The translations under genes were made by a program, and so were the position numbers. A DNA stretch of 64,000 nt from Nocardia carnea NBRC 14403 (lineage in GTDB: Bacteria > Actinomycetota > Actinomycetes > Mycobacteriales > Mycobacteriaceae), in the NCBI RefSeq assembly GCF_000308515.1, contig NZ_BAFV01000022.1, forward strand, positions 225,668 through 289,667, written 5' to 3'. This document shows positions 6,935 through 15,459 of this stretch, in pieces. The notes beneath the pieces were generated by a model. The model did no database searches. It saw only the letters and a program-made list of their open reading frames with translations, and was not told the DNA's origin. Each line of letters begins with the position of its first letter. The stretch's first letter is position 1.

Positions 6935-9900
6935 TGGGTATCGAGATCCCGGACGAACTGCAATGGGTCGCCAAATGGGTTGTGGGGGCCGGGGATTGGC
7001 CGGAAGCCGACGAGACGGCCATACGGCGGATCGCCGATGCGTGGAACGGTATGGCGACGGCGCTCGAGGAGAGCTCCGGTGACGCGAACCTCACCATGCA
7101 GGCCGCGCTGACCGCACTCCACTCGGGCGAATCGCATACCGCGCTCAGCGCGCACTGGGACTTGGTCGGCGGCAAGGACGACGCCGCGCTACCGAAGCTG
7201 ATCGAGCATTGCCGATGGCTGGCCGACCAGGCCGATGACGGGGCGCTCGATATCGAGCACACCAAGCTGGCGATCATCACTGCCATGGTCCTGCTCGCCG
7301 CCGAACTGGTGGTGGCGGGGTTGACCGCATGGACCGGTGTGGGTGCGGTGGCCGGTGCCGCGGCACGGGTCGCCACTCAGGCCGGGATTCGCATAGCGAT
7401 CCAGATGTTGATCAAGAGGCTGGCCACCGTGGTCGGAAAGGGCGTGCTTTTCGGAGTCCTCGAAGGCGGCGCGGGTGAACTGATCCCGCACCTGATCCAG
7501 TTCGCCTCGGGAGAACGGACGGGACTGAACGACGAGGACTGGGCGGGGCTCAGGGGCAGCGCTATCGCCGGTGCGGTGGGTGGCGCCGTGGGCGGTGGTC
7601 TGGGATCCGGCGGGCTTGCCGCACCGTTGACCAACCAGGTGGGCTCCACTGTCGGGAAGACCGTCACCGAACTCGGTGTCGAGAGTGCGGCCGGGGTCGC
7701 CGGGAATGTCGCGGGAACCGTGGCCGTCGGTGGCGAATTGACTTTGGAGACCTTCACTTCCGGAGCCGCCGGTGGCGCCGCCGAGCGCGGGGCCTCCGCG
7801 GCGGGGGAAGCCGCGGGCACACATTTCGGCCAAGGCGCCCCCTCCGTCCCTGAGACCGGGAGCCCGGCCGATACCGATCCGAGCAGCCCCGCATCAACCC
7901 CCTCGGAGTCCGGCACTCCCGCGCAGCCGGACAACGGCGCACCCGGCGAGCAGACCGCGACACAGCCCGCCGCCACCGGGGCAGATCCGGACACCGGCTC
8001 CACCCCGAGCAGCGAATCCCCGAATTCCGCGCCGCAGAACGACTCCGCATCCACCACCTCGGCCAGTCCGGCATCGACTCCCGAAAGCACCCCCACTCCG
8101 ACCGATTCCGGATCGGCACCCGAAAGTGCCGGGCCGGCACCAACTCCGGATAGCCAGGCCGCCCCGGGGGATACCTCTACCCCGTCCTCGCCCGACAGCC
8201 CGGCTTCGACGACGGACAGCACCTCACCGGGCAGTAGCCCCAACTCGTCACCCGACACGCCCGACACTGCCGGCGACGTGCCCGGCACTGCCCCCGATAG
8301 ACCCGACACCCCAACCTCCGACAGCCCCCCACCGGGCAGCAGCCCCGACCTCTCCCCTGATCCTCCCAGCACCACACCCAACACATCGGATACCCCGCAG
8401 ACGGTCCTGCCCGACGGAACAGTGCCGGGTAGCAGCCTCAACCTGCCACCGGACCTACCCAGCCCCACGCCGGCCACCTCGGATGCCCCCTCCGCGCCGA
8501 CAACGGGCGACACCTCCACCCCGCACACCTCCGGCACTCCGACGAGCACCGACAACCCCGCCGGCACCAGCGCAGCGGCGACCACCACAACAACGGGCAC
8601 CCCCGCCACCTCGACACCGCCCTCCGCCGTACCTCTCTCCGGCACCCCCACTTCGCAGGCCACCGAGGGCAGTCATCGGCCGAACACCGCTGCGCCCACA
8701 GCCGAGGCCGGACCGGCGGGAGCGCCACGGACCACCACCGATCCGGCCCGCGGAATCCCCCCGGGCCGCGCACCGGAAGCACCGAGTGCGGGCCCCCCGC
8801 GCCCGGCCCGCGGCGACCTCGAACGTTCCGGCCAACCCGCCGACCGTCCCGCGCACCGCCTCGAACGACCGCGAGAAGCGGCGGGCCTGAACCCCTTTCG
8901 CCGGTCGCGACCGACCCCGGCACCCGATGCCGGTAGATCGAGACCGTACGGGGAAAGCGATAGTCCGAGGCCCGGTCACCGCTCCTGGGATCACCCGCCA
9001 CCGCACCGACCCCCGGATGCCGGCACACCCGCACGCTCCGCCGAGCCCGCTGAACCTGTCGCGCCCCGACCAACGGACGACTCGCTCACCCCGGGGACCC
9101 ACAACGAGACCGCACCGCTGGAATCCCATCCTCCGGATCGTCGGGCCCTCACCTCGCACGAACTCGCGGACCGCGCCAATCGCACGAACATGCTCAGAGC
9201 GATGCTCAACTACGCGCAGGAGAACAATCTCACCTTCGAGGAAGTTCAACGGGAAGTGCGAGCCGGCGATCTCCTGATCGACCCGAACTGGGAAATTTTC
9301 CCCAGACTACAGATCCAGGAAGTCGATGCGCTGCCGCCGCCGGACAATTTCGACGAAGCTTACTTGAACGCGGTTCTCGAGCATCACTACTCGCACAACC
9401 GCCGGGTCTCGCCCTACGACAGTATGGCCGACCCTACGTTCGAACCGGGCTGCCCGGACAATGAGCTACCCGCTCATATCACCCGTGACATGCCGGCGGA
9501 CGCACTGGCCGACGCTGTGGATCCGGTTGCCGACAACCTCTTTCTGAATCAAGAAGGCGACGACGCGGTCGTGTGGCGTGATCGCTCCGCCGGCGACGCC
9601 TTTCTTCGCCAGGAGAACGCGCTGTTCCGTATGGAAAGCAGAGGGCCGGCCGAAATCGGCGGCCTCGGTGGGTTCCACTGCCGCAGGCCGGGCGACCCCA
9701 ACCTCGGGGCGCACACCGGCCAGGCCACCAACGGCGGTGGATGTGTCTCGTTCTCCAACAGTCCGGAACATGTGCTCCAGCGTGAAGACTCGCTGAGCGT
9801 CGATATGCACGGAGTCGAACAACTGCCCAACGGGTTGTATCGGCAGACGCGCTACATGTACGAGGCATATCATCCCTTCGGTGTCGACGTGGAGTCCTCA

Positions 9901-12750
9901 CATCGCGACACGGGCAATCCCAGCGGTCACCGGGAAGCGGAAGTTCTCGCACCGGGCGGACTTTCCTCCGACGTGATCTATCGCGTATGGACACGCGAAA
10001 TCGTGTTCGACCCCGATAACTGGAACCAGATAGTCAGCGCCCGGGTGCTACCACCCATCTACAATCCCAATTTCCGATACAGCGATCACCCGAATTTCAC
10101 CTCACCGGAGAATTCCTCCGCGCCGCCGACGGACCCCGCGCCCGCACCACCACAGCCGGCTACGACCCCGGGCCCCGATCCGGGCCGGGCACCGGAAAAC
10201 GAACCACCCTCGAACCCTTACCGAGCACCCGACAGCAACAACGAACAACCTCGACGCCGCTTCGCCACCGACCCCCTCCCCGGCGACCCCATCTGGGACC
10301 CAGCCGACATCGCGAACCTCCTCGGCAGGGACTCCGCGGAGAGCAACCCTGCGCTCCCGCCACAATCCCGAGCGACGCCCGAGCCGGCGCAGCGGGACTC
10401 CGCCGGCCGCACCGACACCGATCCTCGAGCTCACGGATTCCCCCAAGGGCAGCCGGCTCCGGCACTGCACCAGGCGCCCGCCACGAATACGGGCATACCG
10501 GAATTCCCCGCTGCACGGACAGATAACGCGACGAACTCCGGCCCGGCCCGGGCACCGGAAAGCGTGCCGCCCGCTGTTCCGCACGCCCCGGAAAACGGTT
10601 CAGCACAGCCACCGGCGCCGCGCGGTGACACCAGGACTCACCCCGATCATCACGCCCCGCCGAATGCTCCCGCGCCCCGGTCGACGGAGGCGAGTCCAGG
10701 GCTTCGCACACCGACTCCGGGAACCCCGGCTGTGCAACCAGGCAACGGCGGGGTCGCTAGTCCTCATGGGAATGCCCCGGTCGCGGCCCCTCATCGCACG
10801 CCGGAAGGTATCGCGTCCCACCCCGGCCACCGTGCGCCGGAGACTAATTCACCGGCCCGGGCCGACCGACCGCAGACGCCCGGCCCGGCCCGTCCGCAAG
10901 ACGGTCGAAGCCCCGTCGGCGACGGCCGACGCACCGACACGCCGGCCGCCCCCGCCCCCCGCCCACAGAATCCACCGAACCCCACGCGCGTTTTCCGCGA
11001 AGATTGCCGTCAGCTCCCGCCGGTCCAGGGACGCGTAACACCGGTCGCACCGGCGGCACGTCCACGGTCCGGGCCCGCGTACAGCGTCCGGCATGTCGAT
11101 ATCGCAGGGAATCCGCCATGGCGGATCACCGTCGCCACGATCGCGGTCCATGTGAGTGCGCCTCCGGATGTGCCCCGCGCGGATGCGCATCGGGTGATGG
11201 AATCCGTACAGACAACGGTCGACAGCACCTTCAACCGCGGCTACGAACTCCCGGGCGGCGAACGGATCCTGCTCGATATCGTCTACACCAACGATCCGGC
11301 GGCCGCGAATGTCCGGGTTTCTGTCGATCCCCGGCAGAACGGGCCGAACGTCTGGAATCCGCATCACGCGGATCCCGGCACTCTCGCGGGCTTCGTGCGC
11401 GACCAGTTGGGAATCGGCCCGAGCCGACCAGGGGATCCCGGCCTGAACACCGCGGACCTCCGCGTGATCGGCAACGATATCGCCACCGCGAATACCCGCG
11501 CCCCCTTCGCCGACCCTTCCCAGGGCCGAGTCTTCGCGGATGGATACCTCCGGCCTGTCGAACGCCCGGAATACCAGGCCGCCGTCGAGGACGCCCTGCG
11601 CACCGGCGACCACTTCCAGATGTTCGCCGACCCACGAACAAATCCCTACTTCTCGCGGATCAACGACGGCGGTACCAGCGTTCCCGGCCGCAACAACAAT
11701 TGCGTCGAAAGCTGCATGGCTCTCCTCTCGTCGTTCTTCGGTCGGCCCCTGGTCGCCGCGCCGTGCTGGCGAGCCGAGCAACCCGATGCGCACGGGCGGG
11801 TGACGGCCGGCGAGGCCGACAGCCTGCGGCGCGCGGCAGCCTGGCTCGGCCAGGACCTGCGGTCCGGATTCGACCTCGGCAGCACCATCAACGAGCAATT
11901 CCGCGGCCTGCACGATCAAGTCGCCCGCATGGGGCCGGGTGCCGCGGCGTTCGTGGTCAACCAATGGCATGCCCGTGACCCCGCCACCAGAGAATTCCAG
12001 TACAGCCCCGACGGCCGGCCTGTCACCGACGGCAACCACGCCATCGCCATCGTCTACCCGCTCGGCGCCGACGGCCCGGTATGGGTGGACCCCCAGGGCA
12101 ACCGCCTGGCCGAAGGCCCGCCGCAGGACCTGATCGCCGACTCGGCCGGCCTATGGTTCAACGTCATTCCCTCCCCGATAGGCGCACCCTATGCCGGCAC
12201 CGTTCCAAACCGGAGCGCAGGTGGAAGCCCACCTGGACCAGGCCCGGCCCGACCAGGAGTGCTTCCCGGGGACCCCAGACCACCGATATCCGCAGAAGGA
12301 GGACGGAGCAGCGATCCCCCGCCGCCAGGGCAGGATCCAGGGCCGGCGTCTGAACGACAGCAAGCGCTCGAACATGTCCTGGCGGATCTGGAACGCGACG
12401 GCGTCGAGGTCCGATCCGATGAGGAAGCCAACGCCTACCTCGACTTCTGCGCCCGGATGCAGGGCATCGAACCCGATCAGGTGCATGCGGTAAGCCTCGG
12501 CGAGGACCTGATCATGGTCCGGCGCGAGCACGCCTCGAACGTACGGGTTCTACGTGAAGAATGGATACACACCCGCCAGGCCGCCGCCGGCCAGGTCTCT
12601 ACGGGGGCCGATGGGGGATCGGTCCTGGACAACGAAATCCGAGCACGGGAAATAATCTTGGAGAACCGGAGTACATGGTGCATCACGGCCGAGGAGGTCG
12701 CTGAGATAGAAGAGGAGATAAGAATTATGCGTGAGAGAGGGCGATACTGA
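6934..12750 (+). CDS. ESX-secreted multidomain polymorphic toxin (CpnT-like N-terminus)
   Basis: 1938 residues. Residues 1-100 match the CpnT-type N-terminal domain (IPDELQWVAKWVVGAGDWPE). Hydrophobic helices (~108-130) and Gly/Ala-rich segments follow. Pro/Ser/Thr linkers span ~310-735 and ~1056-1370. Residues ~741-1055 resemble pierisin/scabin-type ADP-ribosyltransferases: R899 (LFRMESRG), S939-F-S941, E1001-A-E1003. Residues ~1375-1510 resemble the metalloprotease-like module of such toxins but lack HExxH. Residues ~1515-1745 form a papain-like glutamine-deamidase domain: C1590 (NNNCVESC), H1702 (GNHAIAIVYP), D1719 (VWVDPQ). The last ~130 residues are a third tip containing REEWIHTRQ (E1875-H1879). 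Family knowledge predicts ESX export to kill or modify competitor or host cells; activity here is inferred. The last linker contains an out-of-frame relic of an immunity gene (12191 on). Confidence 0.85.
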   Translation: MGIEIPDELQWVAKWVVGAGDWPEADETAIRRIADAWNGMATALEESSGDANLTMQAALTALHSGESHTALSAHWDLVGGKDDAALPKLIEHCRWLADQADDGALDIEHTKLAIITAMVLLAAELVVAGLTAWTGVGAVAGAAARVATQAGIRIAIQMLIKRLATVVGKGVLFGVLEGGAGELIPHLIQFASGERTGLNDEDWAGLRGSAIAGAVGGAVGGGLGSGGLAAPLTNQVGSTVGKTVTELGVESAAGVAGNVAGTVAVGGELTLETFTSGAAGGAAERGASAAGEAAGTHFGQGAPSVPETGSPADTDPSSPASTPSESGTPAQPDNGAPGEQTATQPAATGADPDTGSTPSSESPNSAPQNDSASTTSASPASTPESTPTPTDSGSAPESAGPAPTPDSQAAPGDTSTPSSPDSPASTTDSTSPGSSPNSSPDTPDTAGDVPGTAPDRPDTPTSDSPPPGSSPDLSPDPPSTTPNTSDTPQTVLPDGTVPGSSLNLPPDLPSPTPATSDAPSAPTTGDTSTPHTSGTPTSTDNPAGTSAAATTTTTGTPATSTPPSAVPLSGTPTSQATEGSHRPNTAAPTAEAGPAGAPRTTTDPARGIPPGRAPEAPSAGPPRPARGDLERSGQPADRPAHRLERPREAAGLNPFRRSRPTPAPDAGRSRPYGESDSPRPGHRSWDHPPPHRPPDAGTPARSAEPAEPVAPRPTDDSLTPGTHNETAPLESHPPDRRALTSHELADRANRTNMLRAMLNYAQENNLTFEEVQREVRAGDLLIDPNWEIFPRLQIQEVDALPPPDNFDEAYLNAVLEHHYSHNRRVSPYDSMADPTFEPGCPDNELPAHITRDMPADALADAVDPVADNLFLNQEGDDAVVWRDRSAGDAFLRQENALFRMESRGPAEIGGLGGFHCRRPGDPNLGAHTGQATNGGGCVSFSNSPEHVLQREDSLSVDMHGVEQLPNGLYRQTRYMYEAYHPFGVDVESSHRDTGNPSGHREAEVLAPGGLSSDVIYRVWTREIVFDPDNWNQIVSARVLPPIYNPNFRYSDHPNFTSPENSSAPPTDPAPAPPQPATTPGPDPGRAPENEPPSNPYRAPDSNNEQPRRRFATDPLPGDPIWDPADIANLLGRDSAESNPALPPQSRATPEPAQRDSAGRTDTDPRAHGFPQGQPAPALHQAPATNTGIPEFPAARTDNATNSGPARAPESVPPAVPHAPENGSAQPPAPRGDTRTHPDHHAPPNAPAPRSTEASPGLRTPTPGTPAVQPGNGGVASPHGNAPVAAPHRTPEGIASHPGHRAPETNSPARADRPQTPGPARPQDGRSPVGDGRRTDTPAAPAPRPQNPPNPTRVFREDCRQLPPVQGRVTPVAPAARPRSGPAYSVRHVDIAGNPPWRITVATIAVHVSAPPDVPRADAHRVMESVQTTVDSTFNRGYELPGGERILLDIVYTNDPAAANVRVSVDPRQNGPNVWNPHHADPGTLAGFVRDQLGIGPSRPGDPGLNTADLRVIGNDIATANTRAPFADPSQGRVFADGYLRPVERPEYQAAVEDALRTGDHFQMFADPRTNPYFSRINDGGTSVPGRNNNCVESCMALLSSFFGRPLVAAPCWRAEQPDAHGRVTAGEADSLRRAAAWLGQDLRSGFDLGSTINEQFRGLHDQVARMGPGAAAFVVNQWHARDPATREFQYSPDGRPVTDGNHAIAIVYPLGADGPVWVDPQGNRLAEGPPQDLIADSAGLWFNVIPSPIGAPYAGTVPNRSAGGSPPGPGPARPGVLPGDPRPPISAEGGRSSDPPPPGQDPGPASERQQALEHVLADLERDGVEVRSDEEANAYLDFCARMQGIEPDQVHAVSLGEDLIMVRREHASNVRVLREEWIHTRQAAAGQVSTGADGGSVLDNEIRAREIILENRSTWCITAEEVAEIEEEIRIMRERGRY
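12163..12260 (+). repeat. Copy A of deamidase-end / Imm35-start repeat, inside the toxin gene
   Basis: About 80% identical by eye to 13161-13262. It spans the codons ending the deamidase domain (VIPSPIGAP) and, in another frame, an ATG at 12191 opening MPAPFQTGAQVEAHLDQARP, which matches the start of the Imm35-like protein at 13190. This is the scar of an immunity-gene start now read through as toxin linker. Confidence 0.7.
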
Positions 12751-12751
12751 T

Positions 12752-13006
12752 ATGAGCACGGGGGAAGGGCCACCAGAGGTCCCCGACTTCATCCGCAAAA
12801 AGCATCCCGAGATGCCTGCCGTCGTGCTGGCCATCCACCAGCACGACGCGAGCGAAGAAGTAAGTGCGACATGTTACAAATGCAAAGCCGTGCTGCGGGT
12901 AACCGACCTTCGTGAATTCGGCGTACTCGAGGTTGAATGCGGTAACGGGTGCACACGCTACCGCCAGCGTACGCCCCCCGCCGATCCGTCAACGAAACCG
13001 ACGTGA
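12752..13006 (+). CDS. Small zinc-ribbon protein, candidate immunity protein of the toxin
   Basis: 84 residues, starting 1 nt after the toxin stop. Two cysteine pairs (ATCYKC near residue 49 and VECGNGC near 72) suggest one structural zinc site. The rest is FIRKKHPEMPAVVLAIHQHD, then a short beta-rich middle and a polar tail. There is no signal peptide or membrane segment, so it should be cytosolic. Polymorphic-toxin loci place the cognate immunity gene directly behind the toxin, and this spacing fits. I recognise no family; immunity to the third tip is inferred from position only. Confidence 0.65.
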   Translation: MSTGEGPPEVPDFIRKKHPEMPAVVLAIHQHDASEEVSATCYKCKAVLRVTDLREFGVLEVECGNGCTRYRQRTPPADPSTKPT

Positions 13007-13189
13007 AAAATTTGAAGTCCGGAATGCGCTCCATTCCTGACGGAATCTCGTATCCTTCACCGGCTCGCGAGATCTTCCCGACCACCATCCATCGCCGAGG
13101 GATGCGAGGAAAGTGCGCGTCAGAATTCCGGAACGAAATCGGCCGACATAGTGAGTCGACGTCATTCCCTCCCCCGATAGGAGCACCCG
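13007..13189 (+). pseudogene. Intergenic relic containing the 3' end of a lost deamidase tip
   Basis: From about 13139 the sequence parallels the toxin gene at 12141 onward (TCGGCC...ACGTCATTCCCTC), but with a 1-nt indel and a stop at 13178-13180. This is the last few codons of a deamidase-type toxin end left in front of the immunity gene. The bases from 13007 to 13138 show no recognisable coding sequence. Confidence 0.5.
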
Positions 13190-13262
13190 ATGCCGGCACA
13201 GTTCCAGACCGAGGAACAGGTGAAAACCCATCTGGCACAGATCCTCGAACCCGACCGGGAGT
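13161..13262 (+). repeat. Copy B of deamidase-end / Imm35-start repeat
   Basis: Counterpart of 12163-12260. Here the repeat sits at a real gene start: its ATG at 13190 opens the intact Imm35-like gene. From the ATG I count about 10 differences over the first 47 bases. The arrangement shows that a deamidase tip once sat directly upstream of this immunity gene. Confidence 0.7.
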
Positions 13263-13783
13263 ACCGGATCTACCAGATCGATCACGGGTGGGTGTGCTCC
13301 CCGATACCGACCCAGTACGAAACCTCGACCCAACAGGACGTCGGGATGCCGAAACTGGTAGTCGACGCGGAGAACGGAGCGATCTACGAGTACCCGAGCT
13401 GGTCGCTCGGAATGATCACCAGCAGCTTCCACACCTCCAAGGAGGCGGGCAGCCGACCCGAGGCCGTACAGATCTACCCCAGGCAAACCCCGCCCGCCGC
13501 ATGGACCACGGAACCACCCCGAACTCACCATCGTGCCCCCCAGGTGCATATCCAGAAAGAATGGGAGGAGGCCCTGTCAGTCGGGTATACGGTGACCTTC
13601 GACAACCCGTTCCTGGCCGGCAAGCTGTTCATGCTGGGGATCAACAAGCAGACCCGCCACGTCCAGCCAATGGGGGATTTCCAGCCCGGCGACCGGACAC
13701 CGGAACAGGTGGCGGCGTGGATCACGCAGTACCGCCTCAACAACCGGGGGGCATGGCCCGACCGGGGGAGTTTCGACCACTAG
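13190..13783 (+). CDS. Imm35/YrhB-like candidate immunity protein
   Basis: 197 residues. The N-terminal ~100 residues show the Imm35-like pattern: AQILEPDREYRIYQIDHGWV, then GMPKLVVDAENGAIYEYPSWS. The C-terminal half (VHIQKEWEEALSVGYTVTFD; KTRHVQPMGDFQPGD-like segment) is a second small domain I cannot place. Predicted cytosolic. Proteins of this type neutralise effectors such as papain-like deamidase tips. Its 5' end is duplicated inside the toxin gene right after the deamidase domain, which supports immunity to that domain. It overlaps or abuts the next gene depending on start choice. Confidence 0.65.
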   Translation: MPAQFQTEEQVKTHLAQILEPDREYRIYQIDHGWVCSPIPTQYETSTQQDVGMPKLVVDAENGAIYEYPSWSLGMITSSFHTSKEAGSRPEAVQIYPRQTPPAAWTTEPPRTHHRAPQVHIQKEWEEALSVGYTVTFDNPFLAGKLFMLGINKQTRHVQPMGDFQPGDRTPEQVAAWITQYRLNNRGAWPDRGSFDH

Positions 13784-13857
13784 ACCCGACACCCCCCACC
13801 ACCGCGGGCGCCCGACCAGACACGGATCCTCCGTCCGGCCGTGAACCATCCTTCCGC

Positions 13858-14379
13858 ATGCTCGATGCGGAAGCCCCCGAGATCCGAGATCTCGTCGATC
13901 TGCAGCGTGCGGCCCGGCGGGCAGCGCATGTGGGTTTGGTCACCCGGGACGCAATCAAGGGATGCACCGACGTCGAAGTAGACGAATTGAAGTCCGCTCA
14001 GTCAGTATCCGAATTACCATTTTCTTACCGCGAGTTCCTCTTGTTCAGCGGGAAGACTCCGTACTGGTTGAGCCTCGGCGGTGAGTGGGACTACGAATGG
14101 GTCCTGGAAGCAAAGGTAGTCGCCCGCGAGATCGTGGAGGAAGATTACGAAGGGGATTTTTCGCCGTTTGCCGAATCATTTATATTCGAGACACACCAGG
14201 GCTACATGTTCAATTTCTTCAGAAAAGAGGACCTACCGTCCAACGATCCGTACTTCTGGATATACACCGGAGGAAGACCACTCCGGAGAAGCAGCGCTAC
14301 CTTCTCGGAATGGATTCGCAGAAATTTTGCAGAGTTGCCACGAAGGGCGGAACTGGGCGACAGACTCCACCGGAGGTGA
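13858..14379 (+). CDS. SUKH/SMI1-KNR4-like candidate immunity protein
   Basis: 173 residues from ATG 13858; ATG 13753, with a GGGGGG upstream, is in frame but would add a Pro-rich stretch that looks non-native. The core VSELPFSYREFLLFSGKTPY is the SUKH-fold signature, followed by GEWDYEWVLEAKVVAREIV, ESFIFETHQGYMFNFFRK and PYFWIYTGG, again SUKH-like. SUKH proteins are the commonest immunity family in bacterial toxin systems. Base composition is visibly lower in GC than the core genome, as expected for exchangeable immunity cargo. The cognate toxin tip is not adjacent. Confidence 0.7.
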   Translation: MLDAEAPEIRDLVDLQRAARRAAHVGLVTRDAIKGCTDVEVDELKSAQSVSELPFSYREFLLFSGKTPYWLSLGGEWDYEWVLEAKVVAREIVEEDYEGDFSPFAESFIFETHQGYMFNFFRKEDLPSNDPYFWIYTGGRPLRRSSATFSEWIRRNFAELPRRAELGDRLHRR

Positions 14380-14462
14380 CGACCTCATCACCCCGACCCG
14401 TATTTCCTCTACCCAACCCATAACCCGACCACAGTACAACCCATTGATCCGGAGGGGTTTTC

Positions 14463-15152
14463 ATGACCGACGTTCGCATATTCAATCGGCTCGGAAGGCC
14501 TGCACTTCCACCGATATCGGAAAACGATCGGGCAACCGCACGCAGGAGCCCCGGGAAGTGGTTCTACTACGTGGATCCCGCGGTCAGTCGCGACGGACCG
14601 ATCTTTCCGGAGAATGTGATGTCCGGACGGAAAGCCGATGACGCGGGCAATGTGAGCGAAGAATACTGGATGAACGACGGATTCATTCCCGCCCCGAGTA
14701 CAGCGGGAATGAATTTCGCCAACGAATTCGAAATGATATTCTGGCGGACCATGAAGGGGTACTGCCGTGCCGGCGACTTCGTACGGGGACTTTCCGGAGC
14801 GGAATTATTGGCAGTTGCGCTCGAAGATATGCCTGATAAGGCGCCTCTGAAATACGAGGGCGAAGAAAGGGTGCTCGAGGTATACACATCGGCAAAGTTC
14901 CTACCCGCAGACACCAATCCCTTCCTTCGAATATCGCTGACCGGAATGTACATTCTGGACTACATCTGCCCCATTGAGAACAGTGTCATACATTTCAACC
15001 CCGGGGGCGCACCGAGCATGGGTTTGTGGGGCTCCATGATCCTCTCGCTGTGGAACGAACTCAAAGAAGTCGACGCGCAGATCAAGGCGGACGAGGAACG
15101 GGGCATCGTATTCGATGTACCACCGGAACCCGGTCGCCCGAGGAGTATGTGA
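14463..15152 (+). CDS. Hypothetical protein, candidate immunity cargo
   Basis: 229 residues with a strong GGAGGGG about 5 nt before the ATG. Aromatic-rich soluble protein: WFYYVDPAVSRDGPIFPENV, then FANEFEMIFWRTMKGYCRAG and LRISLTGMYILDYICPI. The C-terminal charged helix is WNELKEVDAQIKADEER. No signal peptide or clear membrane segment. Not recognised. Its place behind two immunity-like genes, same orientation and AT-richer composition suggest it belongs to the same cargo array. Confidence 0.6.
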   Translation: MTDVRIFNRLGRPALPPISENDRATARRSPGKWFYYVDPAVSRDGPIFPENVMSGRKADDAGNVSEEYWMNDGFIPAPSTAGMNFANEFEMIFWRTMKGYCRAGDFVRGLSGAELLAVALEDMPDKAPLKYEGEERVLEVYTSAKFLPADTNPFLRISLTGMYILDYICPIENSVIHFNPGGAPSMGLWGSMILSLWNELKEVDAQIKADEERGIVFDVPPEPGRPRSM

Positions 15153-15459
15153 GTCCTCGGAATCACCGTGTTCGACCGCGGGATTGCGCGCTTGGTCCCC
15201 AGGACCTCCCGAAACTGCCCGGTCTCGTCGCGCATCGCGTAATCGGGCTCGACAGAAATCCGATTCGATCGGCGAACCGGTCCCGAGTACCCCGCAACGG
15301 ACAAATCTGAGTCGAGCCGAAACAGGCTGTGGCGGAATCGGACAACTGCGCAAGCGATGGCGACGACGGGCCACGCAGTTGTCCCGTTCGGCCGGCAACC
15401 CCGGAGAGTGCCGGGGCGATGCCCGTCCGGATATGCGACGAATATCAGGCGCGGAACAA
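15153..15459. other. Gene-free stretch, possible coding debris
   Basis: About 307 bp between convergent genes. Minus-strand translation around 15290-15140 gives a short plausible run (SVEPDYAMRDETGQFREVLG, TKRAIPRSNTVIPRTH) with no start and no recognisable ends. It may be debris from a lost gene. Nothing else is supported. Confidence 0.3.

Noticed and set aside
7377..8663. Long open minus-strand frame opposite the toxin linker (428 codons)
   Set aside because: Its product is Val/Gly/Ser low-complexity sequence and is the reverse complement of the Pro/Ser/Thr linker; the toxin frame explains the openness.
10849..12039. 396-codon minus-strand frame opposite the deamidase region
   Set aside because: No recognisable motifs; the sense strand has a clear Cys-His-Asp domain with coding-type conservation pattern.
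12949..13857. Upstream extension of the SUKH-like frame
   Set aside because: Pro/Arg-rich translation that overlaps the Imm35-like gene in another frame; only the part from 13858 (or 13753) looks native.
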